Below, one piece after another: positions 41,707 through 50,752 of a DNA stretch of 64,000 nucleotides (position 1 is the first letter of the stretch; each line of letters starts with the position of its first letter). This DNA is from Methanoregula boonei 6A8. GTDB taxonomy: Archaea; Halobacteriota; Methanomicrobia; Methanomicrobiales; Methanospirillaceae. The notes beneath the pieces are model-generated. The model made no database searches, had not been told where the DNA came from, and saw nothing but the letters and a program-made list of their open reading frames with translations. Made by a program: the position numbers and the translations under genes. The DNA is taken from the NCBI RefSeq assembly GCF_000017625.1, contig NC_009712.1:620001-684000 (forward strand), read 5' to 3'.

Positions 41707-43338
41707 TTAACGATCCCGGGTGAACACGTCAAGGTTAATGCTCCCCATGGTGCCGTCCCGGTGGAAATAGTAGTCAAGCAACCGATCCTGGTTATCATAA
41801 AAGGAGAACCAGTAATCCAGCTTGTAGGTCTGTTTATCATACCCCGGTATCGAATCATAACTCTCGGCATCGTGGAGGATGATGGTGTCCGGATGCTCCG
41901 CAGTAAGAGTTGCGATATCTTCTTTCTGGCCGTAGAAAGTTATCTTGTTCCACCGATCACCCCGGTAATACCAGGGCAGTGGCCAGTAATCCTGTGATGC
42001 GAGAACTACATGGCTCGAATTGTCAATAATGCCCATGACGCTTCTTAGATCTTCTGAATTCTGGACCTGGACAATGGGCTCATTAATATCTGCTGGAATA
42101 AATGCTACATGCCAGGTCATCAGGGCTAGGAACAGACAGCCGATAAGCGCAAAGGCAACCTTCTGCCAGTTCAGTTTGTACACAGCAACAAAAGACATCG
42201 GGAGGAGCTGGTGGATGATAAGCCATGGCACCTTTTCCCCGACGTAGGCATAAAAGGCCATGGTCAGGATCATCCAGTAGATACAGAGCTGGAAGAAAAA
42301 GTCGGATTTATATGAGGCCGTTCTGGAACATTTCAGCTGGTCACGGCTCGTTGCAGCAAGATCACCTACTGACAATTCGAACTGGCGCGTCGAAATCCAG
42401 TTTTTCAGACGTCTTCCTGCGAGGATTAGGCCGGAGTCCGTTACGATAAACTGAAGGGTTCCCACTATTGCCAGAAGGAATATTGGTACTTCGTAGAGCA
42501 AATAGAGGGGGATATAGAAATAAAACGGCCCACCCAGACGCTGTTCATCGGACATCGACACCCAGTGATCGACTGCCTGGTACCAGCCAGTGGTATTTAC
42601 CTGGAAGTTCTGCCCGACCAGCGTTTCCGGATGCATCCCGAATGCCGAATAAAAAGCTACCAGTACCGCTGTGATCACCAGCAGTCCGATCAGGAGATCG
42701 TATTTCCATTGCGGTGGCAGGCTGATCCGTTTTCTCCAGATGGCAAATCCGAAGAATGTGATAAATATCAACAGGATAAACGGCATTTCTTCCTTGCAGC
42801 ACAGTGCCCCTCCTGCAGCAAGCGCCCCGATGAGCACATACCTCAACTGTCCCCGCTCGAAATAATAGAGCAGGGCGACAAGGAGCAGCATCGTAAAGAA
42901 CAGCATGAAGATATCATGGCGCAGGAACCGGGAGAAATAGACCATGTCGGGAGATATGGCAAGGAACAGTGCAACAACCAGTGTCTGTGCTTTAGTGATA
43001 TACCCCAGCCGGTAAATGCAGTACACCAGCGGAATGAGCAGGGTGCCGAATAGTGCCGGGGCAAGCCTTGCCACCAGATCAGATGCACCAAAGAGGGAAA
43101 ACATCCCGGCGGTGATGTAGTAAAGGAACGGGCCGTGGTAGCTGGGATCGTAGATCCATGTCCCTTTGGTCAAGAGGGTAAAAGAAAACCACGAGTGGAT
43201 GGCCTCATCATGATGGAACAATTTGAGATCCAAGTGCCAGAACCGGAGGACTATGGCTACTAGAAAAACAAGAAGGAAAAGTCTCTCGAAAGTAAAAATG
43301 TGTTTTATCTTATCGGAAAAGAAAGCGGCCTTTTCCAT
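41707..43338 (-). CDS. Agl23/TIGR03663-type membrane glycosyltransferase-associated protein
   Basis: About 543 residues with roughly 12 hydrophobic segments. The early loop DLKLFHHDEAIHSWFSFTLL carries the acidic pair of GT-C-type enzymes, and SPDMVYFSRFLRHDIFMLFFTMLL is typical of the TIGR03663 family linked to archaeal protein glycosylation. A soluble C-terminal domain follows (PLPWYYRGDRWNKITFYGQK). ATG 43338 starts just after rps10, on the same strand, so it is read from the EF-1alpha/S10 transcript or its own promoter. A sugar-transfer role on the outer face is likely; the donor is unknown. Confidence 0.82.
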   Translation of the reverse strand: MEKAAFFSDKIKHIFTFERLFLLVFLVAIVLRFWHLDLKLFHHDEAIHSWFSFTLLTKGTWIYDPSYHGPFLYYITAGMFSLFGASDLVARLAPALFGTLLIPLVYCIYRLGYITKAQTLVVALFLAISPDMVYFSRFLRHDIFMLFFTMLLLVALLYYFERGQLRYVLIGALAAGGALCCKEEMPFILLIFITFFGFAIWRKRISLPPQWKYDLLIGLLVITAVLVAFYSAFGMHPETLVGQNFQVNTTGWYQAVDHWVSMSDEQRLGGPFYFYIPLYLLYEVPIFLLAIVGTLQFIVTDSGLILAGRRLKNWISTRQFELSVGDLAATSRDQLKCSRTASYKSDFFFQLCIYWMILTMAFYAYVGEKVPWLIIHQLLPMSFVAVYKLNWQKVAFALIGCLFLALMTWHVAFIPADINEPIVQVQNSEDLRSVMGIIDNSSHVVLASQDYWPLPWYYRGDRWNKITFYGQKEDIATLTAEHPDTIILHDAESYDSIPGYDKQTYKLDYWFSFYDNQDRLLDYYFHRDGTMGSINLDVFTRDR

Positions 43339-43349
43339 GTGCCGCCCCT

Positions 43350-43658
43350 TCAACTTTCCAGTACAATTTCAATTCCGATATCTTTTGGCACCTGAATCCG
43401 CATCAGCTGGCGGAGTGCACGCTCATCTGCATCAATATCAATCAGTCTCTTGTGCACGCGCATCTGCCAGCGGTCAAAAGTTGCGGTCCCCTCCCCATCG
43501 GGGCTTTTGCGGATGGGTACAACGAGTCTTTTTGTCGGGAGTGGTATGGGTCCAGCCAGATTTACTCCTGTGCGTTCGGCTATTTCTCGGATCCTGTCAC
43601 AGACCGTCTCTACTTTATTGAAATCTGTTCCTGTCAGGCGAATTCTGGCTTTTTGCAT
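43350..43658 (-). CDS. rps10: Ribosomal protein S10
   Basis: A 102-residue small-subunit protein. It begins [23 protein letters not shown] and ends [14 protein letters not shown], with the tRNA-site loop [20 protein letters not shown]. It follows tuf by about 18 bp, the usual archaeal order. The in-frame GTG at 43670 is not needed. Confidence 0.96.
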   Translation of the reverse strand: MQKARIRLTGTDFNKVETVCDRIREIAERTGVNLAGPIPLPTKRLVVPIRKSPDGEGTATFDRWQMRVHKRLIDIDADERALRQLMRIQVPKDIGIEIVLES

Positions 43659-43676
43659 CACAATCACCAAAAAATA

Positions 43677-44954
43677 TTATCTCATCTGTTTCGGCTGAAT
43701 CGCAATGCACATTCCGGCAGCAATCGTTGAGCCCATATCACGGACGGCAAACCTGCCCAGCTGTGGGAGTTCCTTGACGTTCTCTATGACCATGGGTTTT
43801 GTGGGCTTGATCTGGACGATGGCTGCGTCTCCGGTCTTTAAGAACGTGGGGTTTTCTTCCTTGGTCTGGCCGGAGCGCGGGTCGAGTTTCTTCTTGAGCT
43901 CGATGAACGTGCAGGCTGTCTGGGTGGTGTGGCAGTGGAAAACCGGCGTGTAACCAACGGTAATTGCGCTGGGGTGCTGGAGAACAACGACCTGCGCCGT
44001 GAACTCATCTGCAACGGTCGGGGGCTGCTCGGCAGGGCCACAGACATCGCCGCGGCGGATGTCACCCTTTGCGATACCACGGACGTTGAACCCGACGTTG
44101 TCACCGGGGACTGCCTGGGGGATCTCTTCGTGGTGCATCTCGATGGACTTGATTTCGCCATCCTTGTTTGCCGGCATGAATGAGACCTTCATGCCCTTTT
44201 TCATGATACCGGTCTCAACACGGCCGACCGGTACGGTTCCGATACCGCTGATACTGTAACTGTCCTGGATAGGTAAGCGGAGCGGCTTGTCGGTGGGCTT
44301 TGAGGGTTCCTTGAATGTGTCGAGTGCAGGAATCAGTGCCGGGCCCTTGTACCATGGGGTTTCGGGGCTGTTTGCCTTGATGTTGATACCCTGAAGCGAG
44401 CTTATCGGGATAAAGAGCGTCTCTTCCGGTTTATACCCTACCATCTTGATAAGGTCGGAGAGTTCCTTCTTGACTTCGTTGAAGCGCTTTTCATCGAATT
44501 TGACTGCATCCATCTTGTTGATGGCGATGATAATCTGCGTGATGCCAAGAGTACGGGCAAGGAACACATGTTCCTTGGTCTGCTCCATGACGCCATCAGG
44601 GGCTGCAACGACAAGAATTGCTGCATCGGCCTGTGACGCGCCGGTGATCATGTTCTTGACGAAGTCTCTGTGTCCCGGGCAGTCTACGACCGTGAAATAA
44701 TACTTGGGGGTGTCGAACCGCTTGTGTGCGATATCGATGGTGATACCTCTCTCACGCTCTTCCTTGAGGTTATCCATGACCCATGCAAATTCAAAAGTCG
44801 CCTTACCCTTCGATTCAGCCTCCTTGCGGTAGGCTTCGATAATGTGTGCAGGTACTGCACCCGTCTCGAACATCATGCGGCCAACGGTGGTTGACTTCCC
44901 GTGGTCAATGTGTCCGATAACGGCCAGGTTCATATGGGGCTTATCAGCTGCCAT
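43677..44954 (-). CDS. tuf: Translation elongation factor EF-1 alpha
   Basis: GTPase delivering aminoacyl-tRNA to the ribosome. The 425-residue archaeal EF-1A shows the P loop [12 protein letters not shown], the switch II region [12 protein letters not shown], and NKMD for guanine recognition, followed by two beta-barrel domains. It is upstream of rps10 and probably cotranscribed. A divergent small gene begins about 165 bp away. Confidence 0.97.
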   Translation of the reverse strand: MAADKPHMNLAVIGHIDHGKSTTVGRMMFETGAVPAHIIEAYRKEAESKGKATFEFAWVMDNLKEERERGITIDIAHKRFDTPKYYFTVVDCPGHRDFVKNMITGASQADAAILVVAAPDGVMEQTKEHVFLARTLGITQIIIAINKMDAVKFDEKRFNEVKKELSDLIKMVGYKPEETLFIPISSLQGINIKANSPETPWYKGPALIPALDTFKEPSKPTDKPLRLPIQDSYSISGIGTVPVGRVETGIMKKGMKVSFMPANKDGEIKSIEMHHEEIPQAVPGDNVGFNVRGIAKGDIRRGDVCGPAEQPPTVADEFTAQVVVLQHPSAITVGYTPVFHCHTTQTACTFIELKKKLDPRSGQTKEENPTFLKTGDAAIVQIKPTKPMVIENVKELPQLGRFAVRDMGSTIAAGMCIAIQPKQMR

Positions 44955-45118
44955 TTGATTGTTCCTCCCAAAATGGGGTAATACGCATACCGTCTGTCTA
45001 TGCGAGTATTACATATATGAGACGCATCTATTTAAAGTATTTCGATTCCGCACACCTTTCTTCAGGTGAGAATTCTTATCGATATTCTCATATCGTTTGT
45101 CCGAGTATTTTCATGGGT

Positions 45119-45415
45119 ATGAAAACCCTTGCTTTCCAGCGCGATACTGCAAAAAACCGGGTTACCGTTGCCTGTGCCATGGGCAGCGTCTCAGTGTACA
45201 GTTCATGCGCGTACTGCAGGCATTGTCAAGCGATCAAGGTGGGCGAACGCTTCTTGCCATCCCCACAGATCCAGGCACTCAGGAATTTGCGTCATCAGGG
45301 TGCTGCCGATGAAACCCTCATGACCGCCGGGATGATGTTCAATGCACTGGTGAGGGATGGATCTGCCGTTGAGTGCGATGATGATACAAGTCAGGGTTTT
45401 GAAAAACTGTACTGA
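45119..45415 (+). CDS. Small Cys-rich hypothetical protein
   Basis: About 98 residues from ATG 45119 (ATG 45113 is two codons earlier). The distinctive core is SVYSSCAYCRHCQAIKVGERFLP, a CxxCxxC cluster suited to bind a metal or iron-sulfur cluster, followed by a helical segment QIQALRNLRHQGAADETLMTAG. No known family is recognised. TATA-like elements lie in the AT-rich divergent promoter it shares with tuf. The short length and the compact Cys cluster suggest a rubredoxin-like or regulatory protein, without proof. Confidence 0.55.
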   Translation: MKTLAFQRDTAKNRVTVACAMGSVSVYSSCAYCRHCQAIKVGERFLPSPQIQALRNLRHQGAADETLMTAGMMFNALVRDGSAVECDDDTSQGFEKLY

Positions 45416-45622
45416 ACTTTTTCACCCTTATTTATGGGGCAGAACAGTGAGGCGGGTATTGATATTCTTCATCCGTGTAGTTGTGTGCCCACAGTCACAA
45501 TTTTGCAGCGGGTACCGTAACGGGTTTTACTTGGTTGTTTCACGTTATCCCCCCCCCAATAACTCTTTTTTGTTTCATTAGAGGAAAGGCACAAGCAGGG
45601 CAGCGTATATCAGAAAAAACAT

Positions 45623-46333
45623 TCAGACCAGTGCCAGTGCAACAACAACCAGTGCCCGGGTGATCTCGTTTGATGCCCCGACCACATCGCCATTGACTCC
45701 GCCGAAAATTCTTTCTGAAATGGTAAGAAGCACGACCGGGCAGAGGATCATCATGAGAGCGGCAACTGCGAGCCGGAAGGGAGATACTGGGAGAAGCACC
45801 AGAGGGATACAGAGCAAGAGTGAAAGGAAGGGAAACCAAGGCTTTGAAAACCGGTGGAGATAACTGTGCATTCCTTCCTTGAACGGCGCCCCGTAGGTTG
45901 TAAGAAACGCCATGGAGAATTTTGCCGCAACCTCGCCTATGATAAGGGCAGAAATCAGGGACGTCGCTGCATGGAGACCGGCAAAAAGAAGAAGAGTGAC
46001 GACAATACCCGCGGCAATTCCCCCTGCTCCTACACACCGGTCTGTGAGCGCGCGCGTCCGTTTTTCGCGGTCACCCTGCGCCATGAGTCCGTCACCGAGA
46101 TCGAGCAGGCCGTCAAAATGGTGGGCCCCCGACAAGAGAATCACCCCGGCAACGGCTACTGCCGCGGCAAGCACCGTGTCCCTTATGAAAAATACCGGTA
46201 TGGCAACCAGAAGGGCAATTACGTAGCCGGCAATCGGAAATATCCATGAGTGACGTGCAAAAAGATCAAAATCTAGCGGCTTTCCCACAGGAAGAAGCGT
46301 AGTAAACTGCAAAAGCGAAAGAACCGGCCTCAT
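45623..46333 (-). CDS. cobS: Adenosylcobinamide-GDP ribazoletransferase (cobalamin synthase)
   Basis: Membrane enzyme joining adenosylcobinamide-GDP and alpha-ribazole (phosphate) to form cobalamin. The 236-residue polytopic protein has the family start MRPVLSLLQFTTLLPVG and the motif GAHHFDGLLDLGDGLMAQGDREKR, in which the conserved Asp residues bind Mg. ATG 46333 overlaps the cobZ stop in an ATGA junction, so cobZ-cobS are coupled. The methanogen needs corrinoids for methyltransferases. Confidence 0.93.
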   Translation of the reverse strand: MRPVLSLLQFTTLLPVGKPLDFDLFARHSWIFPIAGYVIALLVAIPVFFIRDTVLAAAVAVAGVILLSGAHHFDGLLDLGDGLMAQGDREKRTRALTDRCVGAGGIAAGIVVTLLLFAGLHAATSLISALIIGEVAAKFSMAFLTTYGAPFKEGMHSYLHRFSKPWFPFLSLLLCIPLVLLPVSPFRLAVAALMMILCPVVLLTISERIFGGVNGDVVGASNEITRALVVVALALV

Positions 46334-46764
46334 ACGCACTCACTGTACAGGCGGGAGGTACATCCGGCGATCAGGCCTGCCACGGCATCATCGAGAAACG
46401 GTCCGAGCGTGGCAAGGATCCCGGGTTTCTTCTGGTCGTACCGTGTAAACTCGAACCGTGCGTAGGTTCCTCCGATGCATTCGGCAATGGCCATGCCGAT
46501 GATCTCGTCGCTTAATAAAAAAACCGGATCTTCGGCAATTTCGGAATCTTTCCGGTGTTCATAGAGTTCTTCTTCGAGCAACACGGCACCAAGGAGCAAA
46601 GAGGCGACGTTTGGGTCTGCAAGGTATTTCAGGATTTTTTTCCTGATATCTTCCGCGGCCTGCTCCTCCGGCATCCCATGAGAGACATAGAGCCCCATGG
46701 CAGCATCCACGATTGCATCAAGGGTAATCCCCTTTTTTTCCAGCCGGGTTTCGATCTCAAACAT
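46330..46764 (-). CDS. cobZ: Alpha-ribazole phosphatase CobZ (PgpA-like)
   Basis: Archaeal phosphatase removing phosphate in the nucleotide loop step of cobalamin assembly. The 144-residue protein has the PgpA-like segments LSDEIIGMAIAECIGGTYA and LGPFLDDAVAGLIAGCTSRL. It overlaps cobS by four bases. The membership in this operon favours the cobalamin role over phosphatidylglycerophosphate hydrolysis. Confidence 0.88.
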   Translation of the reverse strand: MFEIETRLEKKGITLDAIVDAAMGLYVSHGMPEEQAAEDIRKKILKYLADPNVASLLLGAVLLEEELYEHRKDSEIAEDPVFLLSDEIIGMAIAECIGGTYARFEFTRYDQKKPGILATLGPFLDDAVAGLIAGCTSRLYSECV

Positions 46765-46846
46765 GCCTTGCCATGTACTGGGGGTACGATCCTATTATAG
46801 GATTGTGAAACAGGATGACGATATCTTCAAAGCAGATGGATAAGAG

Positions 46847-47875
46847 ATGATTCTATCAGTATCCATGGCATTCCTCACCGGTGTACCCAATTTCTCCGGG
46901 AAAAGACCTGCATTTTGTGTCATTCTGGGAAATACACTGCTCTCAACCATCCCCGGTATTTCCGGTGCCGGTCCGACACCGGAACAAACCCTGCTCACCC
47001 CGAATCTTGATGCTGAATTGGTCACAAACGGTCGGATTGCAAACCCGGATATTAAGCCAAATACCCCCACCGGGTGTCCAACTCCTGCTACAATCACCCG
47101 TGCTATGATAGAACTGACCGGTATTGCCCCGGTCTTTATCAATGCAGGTTTGCATAATCCTCTGACCGTCCCGTACCTGGATGCCTTGGGAAGCGTGGGA
47201 AACGATCCCCGGACCGGTGATGCCATCCCCCGGGCCCACCAGATTTTTTCCCAAGGCAGGAATATTGGGAAGATCCTGTCAGGAATGGGAGACCTGCTGA
47301 TTCTGGGAGAGTGCGTGCCCGGTGGAACCACAACAGCGCTCTGCGTTCTCCGGGCACTCGGGTATCCTGCCGCTGTAAGCAGCAGTTTTGTCGACAATCC
47401 CCGTGACCAAAAAGAGAGGATATGCCGGGAGGTCCTTACCGGCCTCACCCCGGAAATGCGGCGCGATCCCTTGGCCATTGTCCAGCGTGTCGGCGATCCA
47501 ATGATCCCGGTCGCGGTAGGTATTGCCAGCACATACTCCGGAACCCTGGTGCTCGCCGGAGGAACCCAGATGCTTGCCGTGTGTGGTGTGATCAAGGCAA
47601 TGAACGGTCGCCTGCCTTCTGTGGCCACGACTGTTTATGTTCGTGACGACGGTTCGGCAAACGTGCAGGAACTTGCCGATATGATGGGTGTAACCGTTTA
47701 CTATGTTGATCCCACATTTGGTGAGCTTGGTCACGATGGACTCGCACGCTACTGCACCGGGGAAGTCAAAGAAGGGACCGGTGCAGGGGGAGCTATGTTC
47801 ATGGCCTCAGTGATGGGATTTACCCCGGAGCAGATCAAGGATAAGATCTATAATACTGTGCTGGCTTACCGCTGA
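46847..47875 (+). CDS. cobT: Nicotinate-nucleotide:dimethylbenzimidazole phosphoribosyltransferase-like (UPF0284, CobT-type)
   Basis: A 342-residue member of the archaeal UPF0284 group, related to CobT, which makes alpha-ribazole phosphate from the lower-ligand base and nicotinate mononucleotide. Recognisable motifs are GISGAGPTPEQTLLTPNLDAEL, GECVPGGTTTALCVL and AGGTQMLAV. Start ATG 46847 is a plain choice; 46865 is an alternative. It is divergent from cobZ-cobS, completing a lower-ligand set around one intergenic region of about 80 bp. Confidence 0.88.
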   Translation: MILSVSMAFLTGVPNFSGKRPAFCVILGNTLLSTIPGISGAGPTPEQTLLTPNLDAELVTNGRIANPDIKPNTPTGCPTPATITRAMIELTGIAPVFINAGLHNPLTVPYLDALGSVGNDPRTGDAIPRAHQIFSQGRNIGKILSGMGDLLILGECVPGGTTTALCVLRALGYPAAVSSSFVDNPRDQKERICREVLTGLTPEMRRDPLAIVQRVGDPMIPVAVGIASTYSGTLVLAGGTQMLAVCGVIKAMNGRLPSVATTVYVRDDGSANVQELADMMGVTVYYVDPTFGELGHDGLARYCTGEVKEGTGAGGAMFMASVMGFTPEQIKDKIYNTVLAYR

Positions 47876-47914
47876 ACAGACTTAAGACCCCGGTTATCCA
47901 ATGGATCTGTAACA

Positions 47915-48469
47915 ATGCTTCCTATCTGTGTAGTCAATAATTACGGGCAGTTTAACCATCTGATTCACCGCGCCCTGCGGGATCTTGACATCGATGCGGT
48001 GCTGATCCCCAATACTACTCCAAGGGAGGAGATTGCCTCTCAGTACCGGGGTATTATCCTTGGAGGTGGGCCGGATATTGCGCGGGCAGGGGTATGTGCG
48101 GAGTATCTGGATCTTGGAATCCCGGTACTGGGGATATGCCTTGGGCTTCACATAATTGCGAGAAAATTTGGTGGGGTGGTTCATCCGGGAAAATCCGGAG
48201 GATACGGATCGGTCGAGGTAACGATCCGTGAACATGACGATATCCTGTCGGGGTATCCAGATATAATCCCTGTATGGGCATCGCATGCGGACGAAGTCTG
48301 CAGGATCCCTGAGGGATTTACGCTTCTGGCCAGTTCCGGGATCTGCGAAGTGGAGGCAGTCGCTTGTCCCCGGAAACGGATTTACGGTCTTCAGTGGCAT
48401 CCTGAGGTTAGTCATACTGTGGGTGGGAAGCGGGTGTATGAAAATTTCGATGCGATCTGCACGGAATAG
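47915..48469 (+). CDS. guaAA: GMP synthase glutaminase subunit
   Basis: Class I glutamine amidotransferase supplying ammonia to the separate synthetase subunit for XMP to GMP. In 184 residues the triad is visible: Cys in LGICLGLHIIARKF, and His-Glu in GLQWHPEVSHT. The nucleophile elbow reads GICLGLH rather than the usual GICLGHQ, a noticeable but probably tolerated change. The synthetase subunit is not in the window. Confidence 0.9.
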   Translation: MLPICVVNNYGQFNHLIHRALRDLDIDAVLIPNTTPREEIASQYRGIILGGGPDIARAGVCAEYLDLGIPVLGICLGLHIIARKFGGVVHPGKSGGYGSVEVTIREHDDILSGYPDIIPVWASHADEVCRIPEGFTLLASSGICEVEAVACPRKRIYGLQWHPEVSHTVGGKRVYENFDAICTE

Positions 48470-48557
48470 CGTCCATATTGAGTGAGTTACCCATTTTTTG
48501 CCGTGGTGACCCCGGCGGAACATCACGTTTTTAAAGCCAAAAACAGCATTGAACAAT

Positions 48558-49598
48558 ATGCGAATCGGATCAGCTGCCCGGTATGGGTTTGTGTTTATCT
48601 GCCTCTGTGTGCTTGCCGGCCCGGCGCTGGCGGCCGGAGCCTATACAACCGTCCCCCAGGGGGGGACCGTCTTTATCGGTGAACAGGGTCTCGATATCAC
48701 GTCCGCACTGGGTAGTGATTCCACCATTGGGTGGTGGGCCTCGGGGGCGGCAATTGCGACCAGTTCCCCCGATAGCCAGATGCCGGTGACCACCCCCTCT
48801 AACTTCTACATATCACCGTCTGCATTCGGGCAATATACAGGCAATTGGTATCGGATAAATTCTCAGGGAAAACCCGATGGGGTAGCTTTTGTCGTTGCCG
48901 ATCCCTCTCTTGCTGTCAGGATAATCGATACAACCGTGAGTATCGATATGACAAACAAGTGGATTCCCCGGGGGGATCAGGCAGCTTTCCAGATAGATAC
49001 CAACTTAAACCAGTTGTTTACAAGAGGCAGTTCTTCCACTGAAGGGATTGATCTTTATGTACAGGCTCCTTCAGGAGGAGTCTATTCAGCCCTTCTCGAT
49101 AGTTCGGGTGTAGCCCACCCCCTCAGTAACCTTATCGTCTCGAGCCCATCGTACCAGACACCCTGGAGCTGGGACACCGGCAATTCGCAGTACGTAACGG
49201 GGACTTATACGATCTGGGCCAAGTGCGACATAAATGGCATGTATGATAATTACGGTACCACCGGTAAAACGATCAGCCAGCAGGTTACCGTTCTCGATCA
49301 GGAACAGAATCCTCTGATCTCGGCAAATGGTCCTGCAACTGTTACCACTACGCAATCGAATGCCATACAGACTTCCACAACACAGAATACACCCCTGCCC
49401 ACTACGCTTCCGACAACAATCGTCACAACACCGGTAACGGTTATTACCACAACCACCGTAACCACCCCGGTCACTTCTGTGGCTACCACATCCGCTCCTG
49501 TGGAAACAACAACTCCAAAGGCCAGTGGGTTTGGAACGATCCTGACAGTGGTCTCAATAGTTACTATAAGCCTTCTGGGGTTTTGCCGTCGGCATTGA
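48558..49598 (+). CDS. DUF3821 domain surface protein
   Basis: A 346-residue exported protein. Signal peptide ARYGFVFICLCVLAGPALAAG is followed by a beta-rich DUF3821 domain (TTVPQGGTVFIGEQGLDIT, GQYTGNWYRIN, ADPSLAVRIIDTT, IPRGDQAAFQI). That family is common in Methanomicrobiales and combines tandem beta domains. A Thr-rich linker (TTTTVTTPVTS and similar) leads to a C-terminal GFGTILTVVSIVTISLLGFCRRH, resembling a PGF-CTERM-type sorting tail, though without an exact PGF. It is probably heavily O-glycosylated. ATG 48558 precedes the signal; a TTG three codons earlier is ignored. Confidence 0.85.
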   Translation: MRIGSAARYGFVFICLCVLAGPALAAGAYTTVPQGGTVFIGEQGLDITSALGSDSTIGWWASGAAIATSSPDSQMPVTTPSNFYISPSAFGQYTGNWYRINSQGKPDGVAFVVADPSLAVRIIDTTVSIDMTNKWIPRGDQAAFQIDTNLNQLFTRGSSSTEGIDLYVQAPSGGVYSALLDSSGVAHPLSNLIVSSPSYQTPWSWDTGNSQYVTGTYTIWAKCDINGMYDNYGTTGKTISQQVTVLDQEQNPLISANGPATVTTTQSNAIQTSTTQNTPLPTTLPTTIVTTPVTVITTTTVTTPVTSVATTSAPVETTTPKASGFGTILTVVSIVTISLLGFCRRH

Positions 49599-49646
49599 AT
49601 GTTCCCTCCATAACCTTTTTATCCGCTGTTTCGCCATATCCGGAAT

Positions 49647-50153
49647 ATGAACGTTATAACTGCGGTCATCAAGGGACGGCACAGTATCCGGAAATTCAGG
49701 TCGGATCCCCTTGATGAGATATTTATCCATGATGCCATCGAATGCGCAGTCCATGCTCCGACTGCGATGAACCTGCAGCCCTGGCTAATCGGTGTCATAC
49801 ATTCCCGGGATCTGCTTTCCAAAATTGCAGCAGTGACCGATCACGGTAAGTTCATTGCAGATGCCGCGGTTTGTTTTGCTGTTTTCGGAGAGCGTGATGC
49901 AAAATATTATCTGGAAGACTGCTCTGCGGCAACTGAGAACCTGATTCTTGGTCTGCATGCGTACGGCGTGGGATCCTGCTGGGTGGCGGGAGACAAAAAA
50001 GAGTACGCGGAGGACCTGCGAAAGCTCCTGAACGTGCCGGAAAAATACACCCTTGTTTCTCTGGTTCCCGCCGGAATTCCTCAAGAAGTCACCCCGGCAA
50101 CAAAGAAAGAAACAAAGAATATGATCTTTTCCGATACATTCAAGAAAAATTGA
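49647..50153 (+). CDS. Nitroreductase-family flavoprotein
   Basis: A 168-residue FMN-binding reductase. It has RHSIRKFRSDPL, the FMN-contact start of the family, the segment APTAMNLQPWLIGVI, and AYGVGSCWVAG near the C terminus. Members reduce nitro compounds, flavins or dehalogenate; the physiological substrate is unknown. It is a single gene with a long, gene-free region downstream. Confidence 0.88.
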   Translation: MNVITAVIKGRHSIRKFRSDPLDEIFIHDAIECAVHAPTAMNLQPWLIGVIHSRDLLSKIAAVTDHGKFIADAAVCFAVFGERDAKYYLEDCSAATENLILGLHAYGVGSCWVAGDKKEYAEDLRKLLNVPEKYTLVSLVPAGIPQEVTPATKKETKNMIFSDTFKKN

Positions 50154-50752
50154 GTCCTTTCTCATTTTTTGGCTCTGTTGAAACGTACATAACCGGGAGT
50201 TCACTCCAGAAGTACGAAAGTTAAACATGCATACCCGGTTTTGGTAAAACGAGTTAACCCGATGTATGTAATTTTCAGGGCGAGTTCCAGGAAAATGACC
50301 GGTTGTTACCGGGTTATGAACTGCGGCATTGCCCTGAGTACTGGTTCCAGCCCGGATCTTTTTCCCGAGCACAAAAAAATGCCGGCATTTCGTTGGCCGA
50401 ATTTTTTTGTCAGCCCAGGCGATCCGGATTTTTTTTAAAAAACCGGAACTGCCTAAAAATTCACGGCGAAGCAATAACTGTTACGTTAGTTGTACAACCA
50501 ACCGTTGGTCAATTATCCAACAGTTGGCTTGTTAACTAACACCTTTTTTTCGCGCAAAAATTTTTTTGCCATATTTTTTTCGGCACATCAACCCGGTTGC
50601 TCTCCACGGTACCGGCAATCAACAGATCCCGTGCTCTCTTGCATTATCTGTACCCCGAGGCTTTCGACAGCGCAGACGTATTCACTTCAATAAAAATCCG
50701 AACCAGGCATTCCCACAATCCTTAAACTCCCGGTGCGTCCCATCAATAGATT
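50154..50752. other. 600-bp gene-free region with palindromes
   Basis: No convincing gene. It contains a palindromic ATGCCGGCAT within A-rich sequence (about 50379-50391), a CCGG-bounded T8/A6 palindrome near 50420-50443, and the dyad cluster 50485-50540. The region separates the nitroreductase gene from the HPS-RraA gene and may include the latter's promoter. Confidence 0.6.
50485..50540. promoter_or_regulatory. Clustered dyads (CCAACnGTTGG type), candidate multi-site operator
   Basis: CCAACCGTTGG (50498-50508) and CCAACAGTTGG (50517-50527), centres 19 bp apart, each are 11-bp palindromes around one base. They are embedded in a larger imperfect inverted repeat: GTTAGTT (50485-50491) at one edge and AACTAAC (50534-50540) at the other. 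A related AACTGTT lies at 50476-50482. Two-turn spacing is typical of cooperative dimer binding. The target gene is unclear; the next gene starts 210 bp downstream. Confidence 0.5.

Noticed and set aside
49785-50474. 229-residue minus-strand frame
   Set aside because: It is antisense to the nitroreductase gene for half its length and the rest lies in palindromic, gene-free DNA.
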